Part shown: positions 15,667 to 22,639 of the stretch, piece after piece
Layout of the letters: each line of letters starts with the position of its first letter
Numbering within the stretch: the first letter of the stretch is position 1
DNA from: CAIVVT01 sp963823095
GTDB lineage: Bacteria; Acidobacteriota; Terriglobia; Bryobacterales; Bryobacteraceae
Length of the DNA stretch: 64,000 nucleotides
Direction of reading: 5' to 3'
NCBI GenBank assembly: GCA_963823095.1
Contig: CAWGKI010000049.1
Location: forward strand, 434,001-498,000
The notes under the pieces: generated by a model
What the model saw: the letters and a program-made list of their open reading frames with translations, nothing else
Told to the model about the DNA's origin: nothing
Database searches by the model: none
Translations under genes and position numbers: made by a program

Positions 15667-16485
15667 ATGCGCCTTACTCTGCCTGCACTTTTCCTCGCTT
15701 CCATGGCCTTCGCTCAGCAGGCCAACACGCTAACGCCCGCAGAGAAGCGGGCCGGCTGGAGCCTGCTCTTCGACGGCACGGACTTCCACGGGTGGGTGGA
15801 CCCCACTCTGAAAACTCCGCCCTCACACGCCTGGACCGTGGTGGACGGCTGCATCAAGACGGTCCCGCACGCCGCCATGCGCGAGGACCTGAAGAGCGTC
15901 GAGAAGTTTCGCGATTTCGAGATGGTGTTCGATTGGAAGGTCGCGCCAGGAGCCAACAGCGGCGTGAAGTATCGCATCCAGGACTTAATCCTGATGGATC
16001 GCGACAAGACGAAAAAGGGCGTGCCCTTCGAACAGCAGGTTGAGTTTGAATACCGCAATCGACCCTCGAAACGCGAGACCATTCGGCCCGGTGGAGGCTA
16101 TGAAGAGTACCCTGTCGCCTTCGAATACCAGGTGATCGACAGCATTCATCATCCCGACGCGCTGCGCGGCCCAAAGTACCGCGCGGCCGCGCTTTACGGG
16201 ATGTCCGCTCCGACGCAGTACGCCGATCATCCGGTCGGCGAGTGGAACAGCTCGCGCATCGTGGTCCGCGGTAAGCACGTCGAGCACTGGCTGAACGGCG
16301 TGAAGGTGGTGGACACGAGCCTCGATTCGCCCGAAGTACGGGAGTCGATCGAGAAGCGCTGGAAAGACGCCCCTGGCATCCGCGCGCTGCTGCTGAACCA
16401 GCCCGTCGTCGAGAGCCCGGTCGCTCTGCAACACCATGTGGACGAGGCGTGGTTCCGCAACATCAAGCTCCGCCGCCTGGAATAG
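15667..16485 (+). CDS. DUF1080 (3-keto-disaccharide hydrolase-type) secreted protein
   Basis: 272 residues from ATG 15667, which begins a good signal peptide (MRLTLPALFLASMAFAQQ). The earlier open frame (15604) runs through the repeat element and is rejected. The concanavalin-like jelly-roll signature is clear: GWSLLFDGTDFHGWVDP, MVFDWKVAPGANSGVKYRI, FEYQVID and HPVGEWNSSRIVVRGKHVEHWLNGVKVVD. Family members hydrolyse 3-keto-glycosides, or are uncharacterised carbohydrate-binding domains, in the periplasm or outside the cell. No sugar-utilisation partner is next to it. Confidence 0.88.
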   Translation: MRLTLPALFLASMAFAQQANTLTPAEKRAGWSLLFDGTDFHGWVDPTLKTPPSHAWTVVDGCIKTVPHAAMREDLKSVEKFRDFEMVFDWKVAPGANSGVKYRIQDLILMDRDKTKKGVPFEQQVEFEYRNRPSKRETIRPGGGYEEYPVAFEYQVIDSIHHPDALRGPKYRAAALYGMSAPTQYADHPVGEWNSSRIVVRGKHVEHWLNGVKVVDTSLDSPEVRESIEKRWKDAPGIRALLLNQPVVESPVALQHHVDEAWFRNIKLRRLE

Positions 16486-16500
16486 CGCCAACTTGGGATT

Positions 16501-16595
16501 GTGGCGTACGCTTCAGCGTGCTGTGGCGGCATTCATGCCGACATTGGCCGGATGTCGAGATAAATCTCGCCACGGCACGCTGAAGCGTGCGCCAC
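16501..16595. repeat. Nested palindromic repeat element (21-base outer arms)
   Basis: Arms at 16501-16521 and 16575-16595 (core ACGCTTCAGCGTGC) pair at 20 of 21 positions. They enclose GGCGGCATTCATGCC and CGAGATAAATCTCG hairpins. It follows the design of the other palindromic elements with wholly different stem sequences and sits between the convergent DUF1080 and rhodanese genes, where it could end transcription from both sides. Confidence 0.8.
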
Positions 16596-16621
16596 AAGGA
16601 TCCGTTGCGGCGGCGAAAGCA

Positions 16622-17023
16622 CTACTTCTGATAAACGATGTAGTCCTTCAGCCGGTCGTGATACTCTTCCAACCCGAAGACTCCCACCGCCTTGTAGCCC
16701 TTCCCATCCAGCAGGTTGGCGGCGCGCGATGCGCGGCCTCCGAGCTTGCAGAACGGGACGATTGGCTTGTCTTTCGGCACTTCGCTCAACCGGCTCTGCA
16801 GTTGTCCGACTGGTATGGTCAAAGCGCCTTTGAGCGTGCCGGTGACGGCAATCTCGCTGGGCTCGCGGACATCGATGAATAGCACCTTCTGAGGCTGTTC
16901 AAGCAGTTTCACCAGCTCTTCGTAGGCGATCTTCTTCGGGGCGTTGGTCCCGGCCTGGTACGCCATCAGCAGTGCCGCGGCCAGCGCGACGGAGACGGCG
17001 CAAACCCAATGGATGGTTCGCAT
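16622..17023 (-). CDS. Exported or membrane-anchored rhodanese-like domain protein
   Basis: 133 residues. An N-terminal hydrophobic segment (about 7-25) acts as signal peptide or anchor. A single rhodanese domain follows: VLFIDVREPSEIAVTG, IPVGQLQSRLSEVPKDKPIV and the active-site loop FCKLGGRAS with Cys present, then AANLLDGKGYKAVGVFGL. Single-domain rhodaneses carry sulfur as a persulfide or work in redox and detoxification tasks; the actual donor is unknown. It is divergent from the aminotransferase gene, with only 26 bases between the two start codons. Confidence 0.85.
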   Translation of the reverse strand: MRTIHWVCAVSVALAAALLMAYQAGTNAPKKIAYEELVKLLEQPQKVLFIDVREPSEIAVTGTLKGALTIPVGQLQSRLSEVPKDKPIVPFCKLGGRASRAANLLDGKGYKAVGVFGLEEYHDRLKDYIVYQK

Positions 17024-17049
17024 GGCCGCGAGTGTACCATGGAAAGATT

Positions 17050-18276
17050 ATGGGTTCTACACCGGACGAGTTTTACCGAATAGCCAAGCTGCCTCCGTAC
17101 GTGTTCGCCACGGTGAACGAGATGAAGGCACGCCTGCGCGCCGCGCAGTATGACGTCGTGGATTTCGGAATGGGCAACCCCGATGGCGCTACGCCGCGCC
17201 CGGTGGTGGCCAAGCTCGTCGAAGCAGCCCGCATCCCGCGCAACCACCGCTACTCGGTTTCGCGCGGAATCCCCAATCTCCGCCACGAGATCGCGCGCCG
17301 CTATGAGCGCAACTATGGCATCCAGCTCGACTCGGAAACCGAAGCCATCGTGACCATCGGCGCCAAGGACGCTCTGGCCCACATGATGTTCGCCGTTGTC
17401 GGACCGGGCGACCAGGTAGTGACGCCGGCGCCCTGCTATCCCATCCATCAGTACGGCGTAATTATGGCCGAGGGCGAGGCCGTGCCACTGCCCGCCTCCG
17501 ACCCGGCAGAATACCTCAACCGGCTGGAGGATCTGTACAAGCAGGGTCCGCGCAAGCCCAAGATGATCCTGCTCAGCTATCCGCACAATCCGACTACGAC
17601 TTGCGTCGATCTCGATTTCTTCAAAACCGTGGTCGGACTCGCGCTAAAGCACGGCACGATGATTCTGCACGACTTCGCCTACGCGGACTTTGGCTTCGAC
17701 GGCTTCAAACCGCCCAGCATCCTGCAGGTGGACGGGGCCAAGGAAGTGGCCGTCGAGATCTTCTCGATGACCAAGAGTTACAACATGGCCGGCTGGCGCA
17801 TCGGTTTCTGCCTGGGCAATCCGCGCATGATCGGGGCGCTAGCGCGCATTAAGAGCTACCTGGATTACGGCGCGTTCCAGCCGATTCAGATCGCCTCCAT
17901 CATCGCCCTGCGCGATTGCGAGGAGGAGGTTGCCAAGATCCGCGGAGTCTACGAGAAGCGCCGCAGCCTCCTGGTGGATGGACTGAACGCCGCCGGTTGG
18001 CCCATCGAGATGCCGAAAGCCACGATGTTCGTCTGGGCGCCGATTCCCGAAGCCATGCGCGCTATGGGATCGCTGGAATTCTCCAAGCTCCTGCTGGAGC
18101 GTGCTCTGGTGGCCGTTTCGCCTGGCATCGGCTTCGGTCCGGCCGGCGAGGGCTTCGTGCGGTTCGCTCTGATTGAGAATCACCACCGCTCGCGGCAGGC
18201 CGTTCGCTGCATCAGGGAGTTCCTCAGGGACCGGAAGAGCGGCCAGAGAAAGGCTCCCGCCCTGGCTCAGGCCTGA
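17050..18276 (+). CDS. Class I/II PLP aminotransferase (AlaC / LL-DAP aminotransferase-like)
   Basis: 408 residues from ATG 17050 (GGAAAG just upstream); the open frame before it covers the divergent promoter. Fold type I motifs: VDFGMGNPDGATP near residue 40, SRGIPNLRHEIA, YPHNPTTT (about 178-184), a Tyr in HDFAYADFGFDG and the Schiff-base lysine Lys242 in SMTKSYNMAGWRIGF. The sequence is closest in pattern to alanine/glutamate-pyruvate aminotransferases (AlaC) and their LL-diaminopimelate and aspartate relatives; substrate is not determinable here. Cytosolic. It appears monocistronic. Confidence 0.85.
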   Translation: MGSTPDEFYRIAKLPPYVFATVNEMKARLRAAQYDVVDFGMGNPDGATPRPVVAKLVEAARIPRNHRYSVSRGIPNLRHEIARRYERNYGIQLDSETEAIVTIGAKDALAHMMFAVVGPGDQVVTPAPCYPIHQYGVIMAEGEAVPLPASDPAEYLNRLEDLYKQGPRKPKMILLSYPHNPTTTCVDLDFFKTVVGLALKHGTMILHDFAYADFGFDGFKPPSILQVDGAKEVAVEIFSMTKSYNMAGWRIGFCLGNPRMIGALARIKSYLDYGAFQPIQIASIIALRDCEEEVAKIRGVYEKRRSLLVDGLNAAGWPIEMPKATMFVWAPIPEAMRAMGSLEFSKLLLERALVAVSPGIGFGPAGEGFVRFALIENHHRSRQAVRCIREFLRDRKSGQRKAPALAQA

Positions 18277-18299
18277 AGGTTCGGGAGCCCCGCGCCCCA

Positions 18300-18328
18300 T
18301 TGACCTCCTCCCGAATGAGGCGTATTCG
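18300..18328 (+). promoter_or_regulatory. Candidate sigma-70-type promoter of the RsbRD-like gene
   Basis: TTGACC (18300-18305), a 17-base spacer and TATTCG (18323-18328) lie 25 bases before the ATG at 18353, with a strong AGGAGGA ribosome-binding site at 18339-18345. Confidence 0.45.
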
Positions 18329-18352
18329 AATACCAGCAGGAGGAAGTAAGCC

Positions 18353-18922
18353 ATGGTGTCGGCAACCCTGGTTCACCGGATTGAGGACCACTGGGAGCGG
18401 GTAAGTGCCCGATTCTTCCGCCTGACGCGGAACAGTCCGGACTTGCCCCACATCGCTCGCATGCCGGAGTCCGAGATGGTGGAAGCGTGCCGCCGCGTTT
18501 TGCGGAATCTCGGAAACTGGCTCGTTTCCAGTTCGGAATCCGACATCGCTTGGCATTTCGAGCGCATCGGGGCCGAAAGACACCGCAGCGGCATCCCTCT
18601 CAGTGAGGCGATTCGAGTGGTGCAACTGCTGAAAGACGCCACTATCGACTTCATTCACGACGAAGGCCCGCTCGAAAACTCGGTGGAGCTGTACGCGGAA
18701 GAAGAGTTGGAGAATCAATTGGGGCGGTTTTTCGACCTGTTGGTGTTCCACCTTGCGCGTGGCTACGAGAGCGCGCCCGCTCACCCGCGACTGGGTCTCG
18801 CCCCGGCGCTTAGGGTCCCATCCTCTCCCGAAGCAAGATTGCCGGGCTTGGGAGAGCCTTGGTCATCGAATCTGCCGCGGGCGTCCTCCGTTTCGCCTGC
18901 CTTACTCGCTGTGTTACTCTAA
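18353..18922 (+). CDS. RsbRD N-terminal-like sensor domain protein
   Basis: 189 residues. The helical segment with WHFERIGAERHRSGIPLSEA and IRVVQLLKDATIDFIHDEG resembles the N-terminal domain of RsbRD and related RsbT co-antagonists, which sense signals in stressosome or partner-switching systems. There is no STAS domain: after about residue 140 the chain is a Pro/Ser-rich tail, so it would be a stand-alone sensor module or a truncated relative. An excellent AGGAGGA site supports the start. Its 3' end lies 41 bases from rpsO, and the rpsO promoter is probably inside it. Confidence 0.6.
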   Translation: MVSATLVHRIEDHWERVSARFFRLTRNSPDLPHIARMPESEMVEACRRVLRNLGNWLVSSSESDIAWHFERIGAERHRSGIPLSEAIRVVQLLKDATIDFIHDEGPLENSVELYAEEELENQLGRFFDLLVFHLARGYESAPAHPRLGLAPALRVPSSPEARLPGLGEPWSSNLPRASSVSPALLAVLL

Positions 18923-18963
18923 GTGGGTAAAGCGAACATGAAACGAGGAGTGTGTACCCAGTA

Positions 18964-19233
18964 ATGTCACTGGTGGCTGAAAGAAAATCCCAGGTAATCA
19001 CGACGTACCGCGTCCACAAAACGGACACCGGTTCGCCGGAAGTGCAGATTGCCCTGTTGAGCCAGCGGATTGTGATGTTGACCGATCACTTCAAGACCCA
19101 CAAGAAGGATCACCACAGCCGCCGTGGACTACTCATGCTCGTGGCGCGCCGCCGCCGGTTGCTGGACTATCTGAAGTCTCGCAGCCCCGAGCGCTACGTT
19201 AAGATTATTCAGAGCCTCGGCATCCGCCGTTAG
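18964..19233 (+). CDS. rpsO: 30S ribosomal protein S15
   Basis: 89 residues from ATG 18964 (MSLVAERKSQVITTYRVHKT). The S15 core is unmistakable: DTGSPEVQIALLSQRI, LTDHFKTHKKDHHSRRGLL and RRRRLLDYLKSRSPERY. S15 binds 16S rRNA and helps assemble the 30S platform. GAGGAG is at 18945-18950, rather far (13 bases) from this ATG; a GTG at 18952 is in frame but too close to it. An eight-codon frame (ATG 18938) ends in TAATG overlapping this start. The downstream partner is pnp, the usual bacterial order. Confidence 0.96.
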   Translation: MSLVAERKSQVITTYRVHKTDTGSPEVQIALLSQRIVMLTDHFKTHKKDHHSRRGLLMLVARRRRLLDYLKSRSPERYVKIIQSLGIRR

Positions 19234-19293
19234 GCCTCTATCAAACTGCTGGACAGCGGCTTTCGCTGACCGCACACCATTCGAAATGGGACG

Positions 19294-19342
19294 AGCCTTC
19301 TGGATTTCGCACACCGCAATCTTGGTGTGTGTCCGGAAGGCT
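19294..19342 (+). terminator. rpsO-pnp intergenic hairpin (terminator or RNase III-type processing site)
   Basis: AGCCTTC (19294-19300) pairs with GAAGGCT (19336-19342), and CACACC pairs with GGTGTG inside, followed by TTTT. In E. coli the same interval carries a terminator and an RNase III hairpin through which PNPase controls its own mRNA. Here only the structure is seen. Confidence 0.6.
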
Positions 19343-19439
19343 TTTGTGCGTCGCGGCCCATGCAGTTCCTCAATCAAGTTCCCCTCACGAAATATTGCAG
19401 TCGAGGCTAGCCGGCAATCAGGCCGGAGGCCATGGAGAA

Positions 19440-21743
19440 ATGAAGATGATACATTCTGTTGAAATTGACCTGGGTGGCCGGGTCTTAACCCTGGAGACAG
19501 GGAAACTCGCCAAGCAGGCGCATGGCGCCGTGGTTGTGCGATTCCGCGAGTCGGTGGTGTTGAGCACCGCCTGTTCCAACCGGGAACCGAAGCCGGGCGC
19601 TTCGTTCTTCCCTTTGACAATTGACTACCGCGAATACACTTACGCCGCGGGACGCATCCCCGGCGGATTCCTGAAGCGTGAAGGACGGATGAGCGACCGC
19701 GAGATCCTCACCGCGCGGCTCATCGACCGTCCGATCCGTCCCCTGTTCCCCGAGGGCTATTCCTGCGAAACGCAGGTTGTCGGGCTGGTGCTCTCCGCCG
19801 ATCCGTCGAGCGATCCCAGCACCATGGCGATTAACGGCGCGTCCGCCGCGCTGGCCATATCCGACGTTCCCTTCCACCACGTGCTCGGCGGTGTCCGCGT
19901 CGCGATGGTCGAGGACAAGTACGTCGTCGATCCCACTTACGAAGAGCAGAAGGCAGCGAAGCTCAACATCGTCGTAGCCGGAACGGCCGACGGAATCGTG
20001 ATGGTGGAAGCCGGAGCGAACGAAGCCTCGGAAGAGGAAGTTCTGGCGGCCATCGAGTTCGGCCACGAGTGCTGCAAGAAGATTGTCGCCGGCATCAAAG
20101 AGCTGGTGGCCAAGGCGGGCAAACCGAAGCGCGAGTTCACTGCGCCGGTCCGTAACCAGGAAACCTACGCCAAAGTCGAGGGTCTGGTCCGCGACCGCCT
20201 TGCCGACGCTTTGAACACGCAGAAACACGGCAAGACGGAGAGCTACGCGCTGGTCGACGCCCTGGAAGACGAAGCCCTGGCTTTGTTTGAAGAGCCCGCG
20301 GAGAGAGTCGAAGCTCACATCTGCTTCGAACTGCTGCGCGAGCGGGTGTTCCGCCACGAGATGCTCGATCTGCGGCAACGCCCGGATCGCCGCGCGTTCG
20401 ACGAGATCCGCGCGATCAACATCGAAGTGGGCGTTCTGCCCCGCACGCACGGTTCGGCGCTGTTCACCCGCGGCGAAACTCAGGCGCTGGTCACCACCAC
20501 GCTCGGCACGAAGGAAGACGAGCAGCGGCTGGAGACCATCAATCTCGCCGAGACCTCGAAGCGGCTCATGCTGCACTACAACTTCCCGCCGTTCAGCGTC
20601 GGCGAAGTCGGCTTCATGCGCGGCCCTGGCCGTCGCGAAGTCGGACACGGCGCATTGGCCGAACGCAGCATCCTGGCGGCCATGCCGGCGGAAGCCGATT
20701 TCCCCTACACGCTCCGCATTGTCAGCGATATTCTTGAGTCCAACGGTTCGTCCTCCATGGCGACCGTTTGCGGCGCCATCCTGTCGATGATGGATGCCGG
20801 CGTGAAGATCAAAGCTCCGGTCGCGGGCATCGCGATGGGCCTGGTTACGGAAGGCGACAAGTACGCCATCCTCACCGACATCGCGGGCGCCGAAGATCAT
20901 TACGGCGACATGGACTTCAAAGTCGCCGGCACTAAGGACGGCATCACGGGCCTCCAGATGGATATCAAGGTGCCGAACATCTCGATCGCCATCATGCGCG
21001 AGGCGCTGGCGCAGGCCAAGGCCGGACGGCTCCATATCCTGGGCAAAATGAATGGGGTAATCTCCGAGCCGCGTGCGGAACTCTCGCCCTACGCTCCCCG
21101 CATTTACACCATCACGGTCCCGACCGACAAGATCCGCGAGATCATTGGCCCCGGCGGCAAGATGATCCGCAGCATCACGGAACAGACGGGCACGAAGATC
21201 GACATCCATGACGACGGTACGGTGAACATCTTCGCCATCGACGGCGACTCCGCCAAGAAGGCGTTGCAGATCATCTCCGACATCGCAGCCGTGGCTGAAG
21301 TGGGCAAGACGTATCTCGGCAAAGTGGTACGCATCGCCGATTTCGGCGCATTCGTGGAGATCTTCCCGGGCACCGACGGCTTGCTGCACATCAGCGAGAT
21401 CAGCGAGAACCGCGTTGCGAGCGTGCGCGACGAGTTGAACGAAGGCGACCAGATCCTGGTAAAGGTGCTGGCGCTCGAGGGCAACAAGATCAAACTCAGC
21501 CGCAAGGCGATTCTGCGCGAACAGCGCGAGAAGCTCAACAAGGCACAGGGCGGCGCTCCGAGCGAGGAAGGCGGCGAACCTCAGATTGAGGTGCGCAGCG
21601 AGAATCGCGGTCCGCGTCCCGAAGGCGCCGCCGTTGGCTCCGACCGTCCGCCCCGCAGCGATCGCGGCGACCGTCCGCATCGAGGCGGCGACCGCGACCG
21701 TGGTCCGCGCCGCGGTCCTGGCGGCGGTCACGACCGTCACTAG
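19440..21743 (+). CDS. pnp: Polyribonucleotide nucleotidyltransferase (PNPase)
   Basis: 767 residues from ATG 19440 (GGAGG ten bases upstream); the in-frame ATG at 19446 is equally possible. Domain order: RNase PH 1 (about 8-145), helical linker, RNase PH 2 (about 315-550) with the DIAGAEDHYGDMDFKVAGT catalytic region, KH (about 560-615, IIGPGGKMIRSITEQTG) and S1 (about 625-695, GKVVRIADFGAFVEIFPGTDGLLHIS). PNPase degrades RNA phosphorolytically from the 3' end. A tail of about 60 residues rich in Arg, Gly and Asp follows S1. The gene follows rpsO as usual. Confidence 0.97.
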   Translation: MKMIHSVEIDLGGRVLTLETGKLAKQAHGAVVVRFRESVVLSTACSNREPKPGASFFPLTIDYREYTYAAGRIPGGFLKREGRMSDREILTARLIDRPIRPLFPEGYSCETQVVGLVLSADPSSDPSTMAINGASAALAISDVPFHHVLGGVRVAMVEDKYVVDPTYEEQKAAKLNIVVAGTADGIVMVEAGANEASEEEVLAAIEFGHECCKKIVAGIKELVAKAGKPKREFTAPVRNQETYAKVEGLVRDRLADALNTQKHGKTESYALVDALEDEALALFEEPAERVEAHICFELLRERVFRHEMLDLRQRPDRRAFDEIRAINIEVGVLPRTHGSALFTRGETQALVTTTLGTKEDEQRLETINLAETSKRLMLHYNFPPFSVGEVGFMRGPGRREVGHGALAERSILAAMPAEADFPYTLRIVSDILESNGSSSMATVCGAILSMMDAGVKIKAPVAGIAMGLVTEGDKYAILTDIAGAEDHYGDMDFKVAGTKDGITGLQMDIKVPNISIAIMREALAQAKAGRLHILGKMNGVISEPRAELSPYAPRIYTITVPTDKIREIIGPGGKMIRSITEQTGTKIDIHDDGTVNIFAIDGDSAKKALQIISDIAAVAEVGKTYLGKVVRIADFGAFVEIFPGTDGLLHISEISENRVASVRDELNEGDQILVKVLALEGNKIKLSRKAILREQREKLNKAQGGAPSEEGGEPQIEVRSENRGPRPEGAAVGSDRPPRSDRGDRPHRGGDRDRGPRRGPGGGHDRH

Positions 21744-21777
21744 ACTCCGGCATTCCGGAATATTCATCGATCGGTGC

Positions 21778-21806
21778 GAAACGGCTCTCCGTATGGGAGC
21801 CGTTTC
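21778..21806 (+). terminator. Probable pnp terminator
   Basis: A perfect 10-bp stem, GAAACGGCTC (21778-21787) and GAGCCGTTTC (21797-21806), with a nine-base loop, lies 35 bases after the pnp stop. The following tract (GTCGTTTC) is only moderately T-rich. Confidence 0.65.
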
Positions 21807-21999
21807 GTCGTTTCAGGTGGCATTTAGGCGCATCCGCACCGCTGGCACAGAACCGGGTACAGCATGGATAACTGGCTGACCATTCACGCCCAATCATGAG
21901 AAGCGTGCGCCTGCGCCCAACACCGATCTCTCCATGACCGGCGGGCCATTCACCCTCAACGATGAAAATGGAGGCCCGGCTCCCTGCACCGTACCACCG

Positions 22000-22224
22000 C
22001 CAGCACCGAGCCGCGAACGAAGAGAGCGGTCCCCTTCAAGGAACCTCGGGGTGGACAGCCGCGACAGCGGCCCACGAATCGCTCTTTGGTAAGCATAAGA
22101 AGTGGCTTGCAGCCCAAACCACGCGATTCGCGTTTGTTGCTAGTGATGGAAGAGACGGGGTGAGGACCGCCATGCGGGAGAAATTCCCAAGGGACCCCTC
22201 TCTTCGTTCGGGGCTCGGTGCTGG
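22000..22224. repeat. Long inverted repeat in a gene-free spacer
   Basis: The 34-base arms at 22000-22033 and 22191-22224 (outer part CCAGCACCGAGCC, inner part CGAACGAAGAGAG) are complementary except for two positions, with weaker similarity continuing inwards. The 157-base interior has no credible ORF. It may be a small non-autonomous element or a large RNA hairpin. The spacer 21807-22639 otherwise holds only the mosaic repeat at 22313-22444 and no gene that I can support. Confidence 0.6.
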
Positions 22225-22312
22225 TAAGGAATCGGAGTGTAAGCGCAGCATAATCAAAGGCTCGATTTTCAGAGCAACCGCGAAGGAAAAGTGCGGCTAA
22301 TGCCTCGGTGCA

Positions 22313-22444
22313 ACCGCTCCCTTACAGTCGCGGCTCCGTTTCGCGCGCGGAGCCACCGCCGAGAGAACGTGGTGGCCTGAGGAGGGGCCGCTCTCTGCCG
22401 CTCGCAGGGCCATATGTGCCGATCTGGAACTCGGCGTTCCCAGG
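22313..22444. repeat. Mosaic dispersed repeat, second copy
   Basis: 22313-22420 resembles 3530-3640 (shared blocks GCTCCGTTTC, GCGGAGCC and GGGCCGCTCTCTG), and 22418-22444 is a 27-base palindrome element with two changes in the core (GGAACTCGG for GGAGATCGG), which breaks its stem. Confidence 0.7.
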
Positions 22445-22639
22445 GCGCCTCCGGCGGTCTGACGACAGGGCGCCATTGCAGACGGTGGTAAAATTAAGGT
22501 TCTTTATCGAGCCGGTTTCCGGCTCTTGAAGTCTGGGTCGGCTTGACCCGCGGGCACGTCTTTGAAACTCACCTTTGCCTCTCGGCATCTCTAAGATAAG
22601 CCGCCTGTTCCACCCGGACAATTGGTAATTGGTTATTGA

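Noticed and set aside
19485..21767. A 760-codon minus-strand open frame opposite pnp
   Set aside because: It lies wholly antisense to an unmistakable PNPase, lacks any domain and arises from GC-rich codon bias that depletes stop codons in the opposite frame.
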